Positions 27,726 to 36,813 of a stretch of 63,598 nucleotides of DNA are shown here, one piece after another. The notes below the pieces were generated by a model. That model was not told the origin of the DNA. It saw nothing but the letters and a program-made list of their open reading frames with translations, and did not search any database. The position numbers were made by a program, and so were the translations under genes. Position 1 is the stretch's first letter. Each line of letters opens with the position of its first letter. The stretch is from NCBI GenBank assembly GCA_016200225.1, contig JACQFD010000033.1, forward strand, positions 164,175 to 227,772, written 5' to 3'. The DNA is from Planctomycetota bacterium. Lineage in GTDB: Bacteria; Planctomycetota; UBA1135; JACQFD01.

Positions 27726-30700
27726 CTATTTCTCCGATTCGGCGATCACGACGCCGGAACGCGGATCGACGAGAATGAATTTCGAACGGCCCGCCCGCAC
27801 CGAAAATTTAAGTTCCGCGCCGCCGACGATCGCGGATCGCTCCAAATCCCCCGGTGTTTCGTTGACGGCGATCACGAGCGAGGCGCGCGGCATTTTTAGT
27901 ATTTGAAGCGTCAGGGGCGACGCCGTTCTGCGCGATTCGACTCCCGCATTCTTGAGCGCGATGGATAATAATCCGCGGAGCGCCTGCGGTTCGCGCGCAA
28001 ATTCGAGCGGCAACGGTTCGTGCCAGACCGATTGTTTAAAATCGAGCGGATCGCGACCCGCGCCCGCGCGCAGCCACTGGCCGCGATTGTCGTCGAAAGT
28101 AATAAAAGCATCGTTTGTGAATTCGCGATAATTATTATGTTCATGCAGCGCCACCGGGCGCCCCGCGTCGCAAACGCCGAGCGCGGCAAACGGCGAAGTG
28201 ACGCGTCCGTACGGATTGCCTTCCATCCATCCTGTAAATAATATTTTTTTGCTATCGCGCGCGGCGGCCTGCAGCACGACGGCCGCCTGGTCCTCCAGCA
28301 TTTCGGCGCACGGAACGATCACTAACTTCGCCGGGACCAACCGTTCCGACGTGAGACGGAGTTCGGATATTACATTTGGAACAATGCCGAAATTCTCCGT
28401 GAGGGAACGAACGATTTCCTTCACCGCGTCCACGCCTTTCTGGCGTCCGGCGAACATGCGCGTATGCGGAATCACGACGCACACTTCCTCCGGCGCGAAA
28501 TCGTCGAGATATTCCGCGATCTTACTAAAAAAAACTCCGAATCTTTTTAATACAAATAATTCCGGTTTCGCGGTGCCGTCGGGGCGCCAGATGCCGATCA
28601 CCGACTCGTTATCGATCGGCATGTAAGGATTGATATTCCACGCCCACTCGACGCCCCCGGCGCCGCGCGCGGCGAACGCGAATGCAAATTTTCGCTCGAG
28701 CAATTTTGCGGCGTCCTCGGGCGATCGCCACGGGAAACCGTCGATGTCTTCGAGGCGCATGAGGCCCGTCTCTTGTATCAAATTCGGTTTCTCCGGCGTT
28801 TTCGTAATAATACAATCCCATAACAGATCGTCGTTGTTCCACCATGAATGAATCGCCGTATAATCGACGGCGGAAGCGTATAATTGTTGCGAGGGCCGCA
28901 GCCACGCGCCGCCCTCGTCCTGTCCGAGCGTCACGAGCGTGTCGCCGCCCGCCGCGCGAATCGCCGCGCGCATTTCCGCGGCCCAGCCGGCGACCATATC
29001 GTTTGAAAATTTATGAAAATCGGCGGCTTTGCGCGGACGCCGCGTTTCGCGGATGCCGGAATAATTAAGATCGTCCAGTTTTGGCATCGCTAATACTTCG
29101 CCCCACGGCTCGCGCCAGCGGTCGCGAATCGCCACGAGATCCTCGCCGTGGCGGTTCGCCACCCATTTCGCCCATTCTTTCTTTTCGAAATCGTCGCCGA
29201 TGGGCCGGTTGCTCCATAAATTCTCCGGCGGACAGTACGATGGTTCATTAATTAAATCGTAATGTATCCAATTGCAGTCGCGGAAACGGCCGGCGATCAG
29301 TCCGAGCAGCGCTTTTTGCCCCTCCAACGCGCGCGGATCGAGAAACGGATTGCTCCCGCCGAACGCGGGCGGCTGAAATGCAAAGAAATTAAAGCAAACT
29401 ACAATTCCATTTTTCGCCGCCGATAGAACATAAGCTTCCAACGCGCGCAGAATCGAATCGTCGATCGCGCCCGAGTCGAGCATCGTCCGCTGCCAGCCCG
29501 TCCACAAACCGGTCCGGACGAAATTGACACCGTTCGCGCGCATCGTCGCGAAATCGCGATCCCACAAATACGGATTCGGTTCGAACAGAAACTTCCGATG
29601 GACGTCGGAGGCCATATACGTCGTTCCGATGACCGGAAACACTTTGTTATCTTTATGCAACCAATCGGCAGACACGCTCATTTTTGGGCCTGAATTTAAT
29701 AATTTCGCGTCGCGCACCCAAAACCCCGTGGTCATTCGGTATGATTCTCCGTCGACGCCCGTGGCGCCGACCTCCACGGTGTAGAGTCCCGGTTTTTGTA
29801 TATTTAAGAATTCCCCCTCGCCGACGCGGAATTCCGCCGCGCCGTTGAGAGTGACTTGCGCGACGCCGGTCCACGCGCGCGTTCCGTTCGGCCCAAAGGC
29901 GTTTAACTGTACGGATTGGAGGGAGACCGCGCCCTTTCTTACAAATGGCTTTCGATATAATACGCGGATGACCGCCGTCGCGCCGGGCTCGATGCAAGCG
30001 GCGGCGGGGCGCGCTTCAAGTTCGCACGCGCCTTCGAGCGCGCGCGTCGCGCAACGCCGGATCGTCTCCGCGTCGAGCACGGCGTCGGATGTTACAAAAA
30101 CCCAGCGCGCGCCGGCTTCGCTGCCGCGAATTCTATCGATTTCGATGAGCGGACAGCCGACGGGAATTCCGTCCTGTTCGCGCACCATATGAACCACGGG
30201 GCGCGCGATCGCGTCGCGGGGGCCCGACGTGCCGTCCTCTTTATCAAAGTCTTTTTTAGTAGTAAACCGGAGCGTCAGCGCGTACGTCGCCGTGATTTTT
30301 TGAAGTACCGGCCCGCTCCAACCCGCATCGGGCAGGATCTGTTGCTTTTCATTTGTAATATTTATTTTCTCGGCCGGTCCGATGAGAAGTTCGTGCGCGA
30401 ACGTGGGCTGGCGCGTGCCCGGAATCCAGAGTCCCGCCGCCAGTTTGCTTTCGGTGTCTTTTTTCGCTTCATAACGAACCGGCTGATGAAATGGCGCGCC
30501 GCCCAAGACTACCAATCCGCCGCCGTGCTCGACGAACGAACGTAAATGTGTCCACGGCCCCGACGGAAACGCGCTCCCGTATGGAAGTATTAAAACATCA
30601 TAATCGCGAATCTTTAGTTTATTCTTTATATCGTCCGCGCTCGCGAGGATGTCCACCGGCAGTCCCGCGAGCGCTTTGTCGAGCACCGACGCGTCGATTT

Positions 30701-30896
30701 CGGGCGCGTCGACCGTCGGAAATCCGGGCGATCGGAACAGCGCGATTTTCGGCGGGCGCGCGGGATCGCGGACGTCGGGCAATTCCAATTGCAATTCCGG
30801 GTCCGGCGGTTTTTGGGCCGACGCGCGCGCCGATGCGAACAATTCAATAAAAACGACGCCAACAATACATACCGGGAGCTGGAATCTTCGCATCAT
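27726..30896 (-). CDS. large secreted glycoside hydrolase (clan GH-A-like, beta-galactosidase/cellulase type)
   Basis: A 1056-residue exported protein. ATG 30896 opens a signal peptide (MMRRFQLPVCIVGVVFIELF...ASA); an upstream continuation of the frame overlaps the divergent gene and is ignored. Residues 40-300 include a class I GATase-like fold region (YDVLILPYGSAFPSGPWTHL, HGGGLVVLGGAPFH). The middle is a TIM barrel with the acid/base motif LINEPSYCPP near residue 550 and nucleophile motif LIQETGLM near 707, plus GVEWAWNINPYMP. A C-terminal region contains a second GATase-like segment (FTGWMEGNPYG). This arrangement is consistent with clan GH-A enzymes acting on beta-linked sugars; the substrate is unknown. 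Confidence 0.82.
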   Translation of the reverse strand: MMRRFQLPVCIVGVVFIELFASARASAQKPPDPELQLELPDVRDPARPPKIALFRSPGFPTVDAPEIDASVLDKALAGLPVDILASADDIKNKLKIRDYDVLILPYGSAFPSGPWTHLRSFVEHGGGLVVLGGAPFHQPVRYEAKKDTESKLAAGLWIPGTRQPTFAHELLIGPAEKINITNEKQQILPDAGWSGPVLQKITATYALTLRFTTKKDFDKEDGTSGPRDAIARPVVHMVREQDGIPVGCPLIEIDRIRGSEAGARWVFVTSDAVLDAETIRRCATRALEGACELEARPAAACIEPGATAVIRVLYRKPFVRKGAVSLQSVQLNAFGPNGTRAWTGVAQVTLNGAAEFRVGEGEFLNIQKPGLYTVEVGATGVDGESYRMTTGFWVRDAKLLNSGPKMSVSADWLHKDNKVFPVIGTTYMASDVHRKFLFEPNPYLWDRDFATMRANGVNFVRTGLWTGWQRTMLDSGAIDDSILRALEAYVLSAAKNGIVVCFNFFAFQPPAFGGSNPFLDPRALEGQKALLGLIAGRFRDCNWIHYDLINEPSYCPPENLWSNRPIGDDFEKKEWAKWVANRHGEDLVAIRDRWREPWGEVLAMPKLDDLNYSGIRETRRPRKAADFHKFSNDMVAGWAAEMRAAIRAAGGDTLVTLGQDEGGAWLRPSQQLYASAVDYTAIHSWWNNDDLLWDCIITKTPEKPNLIQETGLMRLEDIDGFPWRSPEDAAKLLERKFAFAFAARGAGGVEWAWNINPYMPIDNESVIGIWRPDGTAKPELFVLKRFGVFFSKIAEYLDDFAPEEVCVVIPHTRMFAGRQKGVDAVKEIVRSLTENFGIVPNVISELRLTSERLVPAKLVIVPCAEMLEDQAAVVLQAAARDSKKILFTGWMEGNPYGRVTSPFAALGVCDAGRPVALHEHNNYREFTNDAFITFDDNRGQWLRAGAGRDPLDFKQSVWHEPLPLEFAREPQALRGLLSIALKNAGVESRRTASPLTLQILKMPRASLVIAVNETPGDLERSAIVGGAELKFSVRAGRSKFILVDPRSGVVIAESEK

Positions 30897-31021
30897 GGAA
30901 TTTGGAACGCCGGGTTGCGGGAACCCGCATAAAGTAACAAGCGCGCGCCGATAATTTGTTTTCTTTTCGCGCCGAAATGTTAGATTCGCGCGTCTCACGC
31001 GGAGTTCGAAATCACGAAGCC

Positions 31022-31987
31022 ATGACGAAATTCGAGGAATCAAATGATGCGATGCGCGCGAGCGAACGCGGCGAGGCCGCGCCGGTTTCGCCGGTCTGCT
31101 GCGGCGACAGCGCGACGTGGCGGCTGCCGGGACTGAAGATTCCGCAAGTGATGCTTGCGGCGAATTTCGGCGGCGGCGCGAATGTTCAACCGGCCGATCT
31201 TGCGGGCGATCTGCCCATCGCATTCATCGGCGTCGGCAGCGGTCAGGACGCGCTGCAGTTTGCGTATTTTCGACGCCGTCGCGGCGGCGTGATCGCGATC
31301 GAGCCCATTGCGGAAATGCGCGAAACGGCCGAGCGATACTTGGAGATCGCGGCGCGCGAAAATCCGTGGTTCGACCCAACATTTGTAATAATTACAGATG
31401 GCGCTGCCGACGCGATGCCGATCGAATCGGCGTCGCTCGGTCTTTTCGCGCAGAATTGTTTATTTAGTATTTTCGATGAACCGGAATTGCGCGCCGCGCA
31501 TGCCGAGGTCGTGCGCGTGCTCGCGCCGGGCGGACTTTTCGCGACGAGCGACGCCGTCGCGCAGCGGCAACTGCCGGAATCATTTATAAACAATCCGTCG
31601 TTGCGCGCGCGTTGCTTTTCGCGTTGCGCGACGTTGGAACAGTATCTTTTAAATCTCGCGGACGCCGGATTCGGACAATTGGTCGTCCGGCGGCGCGCGC
31701 CGCATCGTTTATTATCAAATACAGAATTCGCGGAACTGGAGTCTTCCATTCTTCTGGAAAATGCGGACGTGCTCGCCATAAAGTCTCCGCGCGCGCGCGC
31801 GGAGGTCTTTACCGGACGCCACGCGATCAACACCGGACCGGATGCGATGCCGTTCGGCGATCGATTCGCTTTTATTCCTAATATTCCTTATCCGGTGTCC
31901 GACGAAACCGCGCAAGTCCTCGCCGCGCGGCGCGATTTTATCGTTACGGCGCCCACGTATGACGCGCGGACGCCCGGCTGTTGTTAA
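31022..31987 (+). CDS. ArsM-like SAM-dependent methyltransferase with C-terminal CC
   Basis: A 321-residue class I methyltransferase. SAM motif I is FIGVGSGQDALQFAY. Later segments align in order with arsenite methyltransferases: AQNCLFSIFDEPELRAAHAE (compare SNCVxNLVPDK), VVRVLAPGGLFATSDAV, a cysteine pair in LRARCFSRCATL, and the C-terminal tail RRDFIVTAPTYDARTPGCC, comparable to the GGCC tails of long ArsM proteins. Another cysteine pair, VCCGD, lies near residue 27. As(III) methylation to volatile or less toxic forms is the family role; the substrate here is inferred. ATG 31022 is used because the upstream frame is basic and unconserved. A G3E GTPase follows after 11 bases. Confidence 0.65.
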   Translation: MTKFEESNDAMRASERGEAAPVSPVCCGDSATWRLPGLKIPQVMLAANFGGGANVQPADLAGDLPIAFIGVGSGQDALQFAYFRRRRGGVIAIEPIAEMRETAERYLEIAARENPWFDPTFVIITDGAADAMPIESASLGLFAQNCLFSIFDEPELRAAHAEVVRVLAPGGLFATSDAVAQRQLPESFINNPSLRARCFSRCATLEQYLLNLADAGFGQLVVRRRAPHRLLSNTEFAELESSILLENADVLAIKSPRARAEVFTGRHAINTGPDAMPFGDRFAFIPNIPYPVSDETAQVLAARRDFIVTAPTYDARTPGCC

Positions 31988-31998
31988 ATCATCGATCC

Positions 31999-33117
31999 AT
32001 GGACCCGGCGAATTCAAAAACGGTTTTTTGTATCGTCGGCGGTTTTCTCGGAGCCGGCAAGACGACCGCTGTGTTACAGCTCGCGCGCCGTCTTCAATCC
32101 ACGGGACGGCGCGTCGGCGTGATTACAAACGATCAGGCCCCCGGCCTCGTCGACACGGCGGTGTTTCGGTCGAACGGCTTCCGCGCGGAGGAGGTCGCGG
32201 GCGCGTGTTTTTGTTGTCATTTCGAGGAACTCGCGCGTTGCGCCGATGTGTTACAAAAGGAGCACGGCCCCGATTGGATTTTCGCGGAACCGGTCGGAAG
32301 CTGCACCGACATCGCGGCAACGGTTGTCCGGCCGCTTCGAAAAATGTTTAATTTACAATACGAACTGACGCCCTTCTCCGTGCTCGTGGATCCGGTGCGC
32401 GCGCGTCAGTTCCTGCTCGAACGAAACTTCGGCGGATTCTCCTCGAAAGTTGCGTATATTTATTTCAAACAATTGGAGGAGGCGGATATCATTTGTTTAA
32501 ATAAAACCGACGCGATCGACGCGGAATCGAAGACATCGCTCGCCGGCGCGCTGGCGCGGGAGTGTCCGCGGGCGCGGGTGATCTCCATTTCCGCGAAAAC
32601 GGGCGAGGGCTTCGAATCGTGGATACAACTTCTACAGGATCGCGCCCAAACGCCGGGGACGAATGTCATGGATGTCGATTATGATATTTATGCGGAGGGC
32701 GAAGCCGCGCTCGGCTGGGTCAATGTTACTTTTGAAATCGCGTCGCCGTCGCCGTTCGCGGCGGACGATTTTATAGTAAATATACTCGAATTCGCGCGCG
32801 ACCGCCTCGCCGAAACCGGCGGCGAATCCGCGCACATCAAGGCTCTGGCCGAAACTTCGGAAGGCGCGGCCGCCGCCGCGTTCACCGGCGCGAGTTCGAA
32901 AATACAAATATCACAAAAGCCGCGGGCAACCGTCCGTTCGGCGGCGCTGACCGTCAACGCGCGCGTCCACATGTCGCCGGACACATTGAAACAAATCGTG
33001 CTCGCCGCGGTCGAGCGCGCGGCGGCCCGCTCGCAGGCGGCGGCGCGCGTCGTGGAATCTTATCATTTCAAACCGGCGAGACCCGTTCCGACTTTTCGTT
33101 ATCATAACGAATCGTGA
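31999..33117 (+). CDS. G3E-family (CobW-like) GTPase
   Basis: A 372-residue P-loop GTPase of the G3E family, which handles metal delivery to enzymes or cofactors. It has G1 GGFLGAGKTT, the metal-binding CxCC motif GACFCC near residue 72, EPVGSCTD and G4 NKTD near residue 170. The C-terminal domain lacks the histidine-rich stretch of zinc-storing members. It starts at ATG 31999; a TTG at 31981 overlapping the previous stop is less likely. The tight coupling with the ArsM-like gene suggests joint action on a metal or metalloid, an inference from context only. It is convergent with the GT2 gene. Confidence 0.88.
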   Translation: MDPANSKTVFCIVGGFLGAGKTTAVLQLARRLQSTGRRVGVITNDQAPGLVDTAVFRSNGFRAEEVAGACFCCHFEELARCADVLQKEHGPDWIFAEPVGSCTDIAATVVRPLRKMFNLQYELTPFSVLVDPVRARQFLLERNFGGFSSKVAYIYFKQLEEADIICLNKTDAIDAESKTSLAGALARECPRARVISISAKTGEGFESWIQLLQDRAQTPGTNVMDVDYDIYAEGEAALGWVNVTFEIASPSPFAADDFIVNILEFARDRLAETGGESAHIKALAETSEGAAAAAFTGASSKIQISQKPRATVRSAALTVNARVHMSPDTLKQIVLAAVERAAARSQAAARVVESYHFKPARPVPTFRYHNES

Positions 33118-33148
33118 CCCGCCCGCGTCGCGGCGGCGGTCGTTGAAT

Positions 33149-34114
33149 TTACACTCCGCGGCGCAATTTTCGGTCGAGATATTGATAAACGCGATCGTTA
33201 TTTTGTAATTTCCAATTCGCTTTTGCGCCGAGATACTGCGCGGCGTTTTCGAGAAATGCATACGGCAGCGAAACGAACGTCCATCGCATCCGGTCGCGCG
33301 CCGACATTCCGGGGATTTCCTTGAGCATTTTTCTGTATTCGCGAAACCGGTTTTTGAAGCATTGAAACAGGAACTTCTTCGACGGAATCGTTTGTATTCC
33401 GAAAAGATCGTTTAAATTGCAATGATCCAGATACGTCCGCTTCGTTTGATACCACATCCTGAATTCATGGCTGTGGATCACGGGCGCCTCGGGTTCATAA
33501 ACGATCGCCCAGCCGTTCAACAATGCCGTCCGGCCCCAGGCGACGTCCTCGCCGAAGCGCGCCTCGGGAAACGGAATCTGTTCCCACGTTTTTCGGCGAA
33601 TGCTCGATGCAACATTATCGAAGGCGCATCGTTGTAATCTTTGGATCGGCGGCGTCAGCTCCCACTCGCCGGGTTTGAACGGCGCTTGCGTCGTGCGCAC
33701 GGGCCGGCACGCCGCCCATGATAACAATTGATGTTTCATCACCGGGTCGCACTCGGGCCGCGGAAACTGCCGCGTGTAAACGCCGCCGACGACGGGGTCG
33801 GCGTAATTTCTAACCATTTTTGCCAGCCAATTCTTGTCGGCCGGGAGCGCGTCTTGTGTTAATAATGCAATCACGTCGCCCGCCGACGCCGCGATTCCCT
33901 GATTGCGAGTTCGTCCGTGGTTGAAAGTCTTTTTATCAATTTCGACGACTTTTGTAGCAAACTTTTTCGCGGCGTCGAGCGTGCCGTCGGTCGAGCCGGA
34001 ATCAATAATTACAATTTCCGGGCGCGGCCGATAATCCTGCTCGGCGAGGCGCTCGAGCACGTCGCGGAATATGGGTCCGCCGTTCAGCGTGGGGATGACG
34101 ATCGATGCGCGCAC
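33149..34114 (-). CDS. glycosyltransferase family 2 (rhamnosyltransferase-like)
   Basis: A 321-residue GT-A enzyme opening MRASIVIPTLNGGPIFRDVL, with IIDSGSTDGTLDAA, FNHGRTRNQGIAAS and the metal-binding region LLTQDALPADKNWL. The sequence FNHGxTRN plus TQDA is typical of rhamnosyltransferases of the WbbL/RfbF group. Residues 170-230 carry FGEDVAWGRTALLNGW, the acceptor-side ED motif. It probably acts on the cytoplasmic face of the inner membrane in O-antigen or capsule assembly. It lies 21 bases downstream of the UGM-like gene on the same strand, so the two are probably co-transcribed. Confidence 0.88.
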   Translation of the reverse strand: MRASIVIPTLNGGPIFRDVLERLAEQDYRPRPEIVIIDSGSTDGTLDAAKKFATKVVEIDKKTFNHGRTRNQGIAASAGDVIALLTQDALPADKNWLAKMVRNYADPVVGGVYTRQFPRPECDPVMKHQLLSWAACRPVRTTQAPFKPGEWELTPPIQRLQRCAFDNVASSIRRKTWEQIPFPEARFGEDVAWGRTALLNGWAIVYEPEAPVIHSHEFRMWYQTKRTYLDHCNLNDLFGIQTIPSKKFLFQCFKNRFREYRKMLKEIPGMSARDRMRWTFVSLPYAFLENAAQYLGAKANWKLQNNDRVYQYLDRKLRRGV

Positions 34115-34135
34115 AGGTGGGTTTGCGAATATATA

Positions 34136-35452
34136 TTAAACGAGGCGCCGTCCGCTTTTCGATTCTTCGACAAGCCGGTCGGCCAGCGCGAACGCGCGCG
34201 AAACGCATTGATCGGAATTAATATATTCGAACCTGCCGAATCTGCCGAGCGATTCGATTCCGAGCGCCTCGACGCCGCGGAGCGCCGCGTCGATTTTCTT
34301 GCGAAAATCGTGATCGAAAATAACATAAGCATATTTTACCGTCGACGCATGCTTCATAACGACGTCGGACTTATTCATTAATCCGGCGTGCGCGAGTCCG
34401 TCGACGATTTCATCGACAAATTCCGGATCTTTTCTCGGAACGCCGACGCACGTCGCCTCCGCGAGAATGAGGCTCTTCCCGGGCGGCGCCACGTTCGGCG
34501 AATAGTTATTCAAATACGTGATCCGATTCGCCGGCCCCTGCTCGGGGTGGGGAAGGTAAATCCAACTATATTCCGGCGTTTTATCGTGATTTAACCCTAC
34601 GGCCACGGAAGTCAGCGAATTGAATTGCAACTTCAGAACGGCGTCGCGCGCCGCGGGATCCAGATCGGGCGTGAATTTAATAAAATCCGGCAGCGGAATC
34701 GTATTGACGACGCGGTCGAAAAACTCGCCGTTCACACGATACTGATCGCCGACGCGCCGGATTTCGCGCACGGGAGTATTTAAACGAATCGCGTCGCGGA
34801 TCGGGCGCGCGATGCCGCGCGGGATCGCTTCAAATCCGCCGTTCAATGGATAATAAAATATCGATTGATGCGTGTATCCCTCCGTGCGGATTCCGATCGC
34901 GGCGCGCACGACGTCCTCGACGGGCGCGTCGGGCACGCGGCCCTCCACCCACTCGGTCGACAGCGTCTCGAGGGCGCGTTTCCAGATTTTTTCATTATAA
35001 GGTTTCATAAAGATTCGCTCGATGCCCTCGCCGAATCTGTAATGTATCCAATCGCCAAAATTCCGCGGCGCCGCCGCGCCCGACTTGCGCGCGTCGGCCG
35101 CGCGCAAATATCCAATTAAACAATCGAACGTCTGTTTCTTATCGAGATCGCCGATTCCGTTCTCGAACGGATAATGAATAAAACGATCGCCGATTCTTAT
35201 TTTAGTCGAACGCGCGCGTTGCGCGCAGCCGCCGTCGGTGTTTTCGGCCATCCAATCGAGAACCGCCTTCTCTTTCGAATATAATATATGTCCGCCCGCC
35301 ACATCATAAGTAAAGCCCTCGACCGTCTCGCTGCCGCAGAGCCCGCCGACTTTGGGCGCCGCCTCGAACACGACGGACTCGAGGCCGGCTTCGCGGAGTC
35401 GCCGCGCGAGTGTGAGGCCGGAGATGCCGCCGCCGAGGATGGCTGTCTTCAT
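34136..35452 (-). CDS. UDP-galactopyranose mutase-like FAD flavoprotein
   Basis: A 438-residue flavoprotein with the N-terminal dinucleotide fold KTAILGGGISGLTLARRL and second FAD segment VFEAAPKVGGLCGSE, then GGHILYSK and MKPYNEKIWKRAL, which fit the UDP-galactopyranose mutase/LPS-associated NAD(P)-binding amine-oxidoreductase group. It would interconvert the ring form of a nucleotide sugar or oxidise one for polysaccharide synthesis. The adjacent GT2 supports this. Protoporphyrinogen-oxidase-like alternatives are less likely given FIHYPFENGIGDL, which is characteristic of the mutase-like set. The start ATG 35452 is the first in frame. Confidence 0.78.
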   Translation of the reverse strand: MKTAILGGGISGLTLARRLREAGLESVVFEAAPKVGGLCGSETVEGFTYDVAGGHILYSKEKAVLDWMAENTDGGCAQRARSTKIRIGDRFIHYPFENGIGDLDKKQTFDCLIGYLRAADARKSGAAAPRNFGDWIHYRFGEGIERIFMKPYNEKIWKRALETLSTEWVEGRVPDAPVEDVVRAAIGIRTEGYTHQSIFYYPLNGGFEAIPRGIARPIRDAIRLNTPVREIRRVGDQYRVNGEFFDRVVNTIPLPDFIKFTPDLDPAARDAVLKLQFNSLTSVAVGLNHDKTPEYSWIYLPHPEQGPANRITYLNNYSPNVAPPGKSLILAEATCVGVPRKDPEFVDEIVDGLAHAGLMNKSDVVMKHASTVKYAYVIFDHDFRKKIDAALRGVEALGIESLGRFGRFEYINSDQCVSRAFALADRLVEESKSGRRLV

Positions 35453-35580
35453 GATGAATGCCGGGTAAAACGGTTGAGTTTACCGGATCGCATTTGGAGG
35501 TTTGTCATTTTCAAAACGATCGTGAAAAAAACGTCACTTTCGCGCGGCGGTCCTTCGTCACACTGCGCTGCGATTCCCCC

Positions 35581-36810
35581 GTGAAAACCGTTCTCATCGC
35601 CGCGTCATTATTATCGCTCCTCGCGCTCGTGACGCCGGGTTGCTCGCGTGTCGATGCCGCGTCGACGAGTCAAAAACTTGTCGTCTACACTTCGCTCGAC
35701 GATGGGACACGCACGCCGGTCGGTCGAGCGTTCGAAACGGTCAATCCGGGCTGGGAGGTCGAATTCGTCGAACTCGAATCGGGCGTCGCGCTCGCGCGCA
35801 TTCGCGCTGAAGCGGCCGCGCGACCGCCCTCGCACGCGATCGCATCCGTTTGGTGGGGCGCCGACGATTCCACGTTGGAACGCGCATCGCGCGAAGGACT
35901 CCTCGCCGAATCGACGCCTGCGTGGTCGCGAACGCTCGGGACGTCGTTTCATGATGATAAGAATCGGTGGCAGGGCGAATTCTTACAATCTTTTTCATTA
36001 GTGTCTCGCCGCGGCGCCGCGAATGTTCCCGACAAGATCGGCGAACTCGCCGATCCGAAATACCGCGGACGTTTAATATTAATCGCGCCGTCCGGCGTCA
36101 ACGCGGGCGCGATGTTTCTCGCGGAAATATTAGCATCGCGCGGCGCGTGGCAGGCCGGAGCGGTCGATCGCGCGTTCGATTGGATTTGGATGCTCGACGG
36201 AAACCGCGGTTCCGAGTTTGCCGCCGACGAGAATACCGCCATCGACCGCGTGATCGCCGGCGAGGGCGATTCGAATATTCAATATATAACGATCGTGCCG
36301 ACGCACACCGCCGTTCGCGCGCGCGACCTGTTCGGCAAATCGATCGATATTAAGATTCCCGCCGACGGCGTGGCGTACGTCGCGGGAATTGCAAAATTAG
36401 CGGCCTCACCCGCGCCGGAGCCGGCCGGACGATTCATGGAATTCGTCGGGCGCGACGATCTCGTGGCGCACTTCTTACAGCACGGATTATTACCATTGCC
36501 CCACGATCGCATCGATGCCGCCTCGCTTCCGGGATGGGCCTCCGACAGCGTACGGCGCGGCAATGTTTACGATCGCGGGATTATTACGGATGAATTGAGC
36601 AATTGGATCACGAGATTCGAATCGCGCGCAATTTCCGGCGCTCCGCTTTTGCCGTCGGAAGAGACGGGCGTCTGGTGGATGGGGATCGTCGACGTCATCG
36701 GGACATTCGCGATTCTCGCCGTTTTAGTATTATTAATGAAACGCGGAGCCTGGAACTCCGCCGCGCGGCCGGCGGTTGGACAATACAAATCGGAGAACGC
36801 GGGATCGTAA
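35581..36810 (+). CDS. membrane-anchored extracellular solute-binding protein
   Basis: A 409-residue protein of the iron(III)/polyamine-type periplasmic binding fold (LVVYTSLDDGTRTPVGRAFE, YRGRLILIAPSGVNAGAMFL, GVAYVAGIAKLAASPAPEPA). GTG 35581 is taken as the start because it opens a signal sequence ending near LVTPGC; the cysteine may be lipidated although the lipobox is imperfect. Unusually, a hydrophobic helix closes the protein (MGIVDVIGTFAILAVLVLLM, about residues 362-381), so it is anchored at the C-terminus too. No ABC permease or ATPase adjoins. The threonine synthase gene follows after three bases. Confidence 0.75.
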   Translation: MKTVLIAASLLSLLALVTPGCSRVDAASTSQKLVVYTSLDDGTRTPVGRAFETVNPGWEVEFVELESGVALARIRAEAAARPPSHAIASVWWGADDSTLERASREGLLAESTPAWSRTLGTSFHDDKNRWQGEFLQSFSLVSRRGAANVPDKIGELADPKYRGRLILIAPSGVNAGAMFLAEILASRGAWQAGAVDRAFDWIWMLDGNRGSEFAADENTAIDRVIAGEGDSNIQYITIVPTHTAVRARDLFGKSIDIKIPADGVAYVAGIAKLAASPAPEPAGRFMEFVGRDDLVAHFLQHGLLPLPHDRIDAASLPGWASDSVRRGNVYDRGIITDELSNWITRFESRAISGAPLLPSEETGVWWMGIVDVIGTFAILAVLVLLMKRGAWNSAARPAVGQYKSENAGS

Positions 36811-36813
36811 GCC

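Noticed and set aside
30897..31223. N-terminal extension of the large glycosidase frame
   Set aside because: It is Arg-rich, lies over the divergent methyltransferase start, and a signal peptide begins at ATG 30896.
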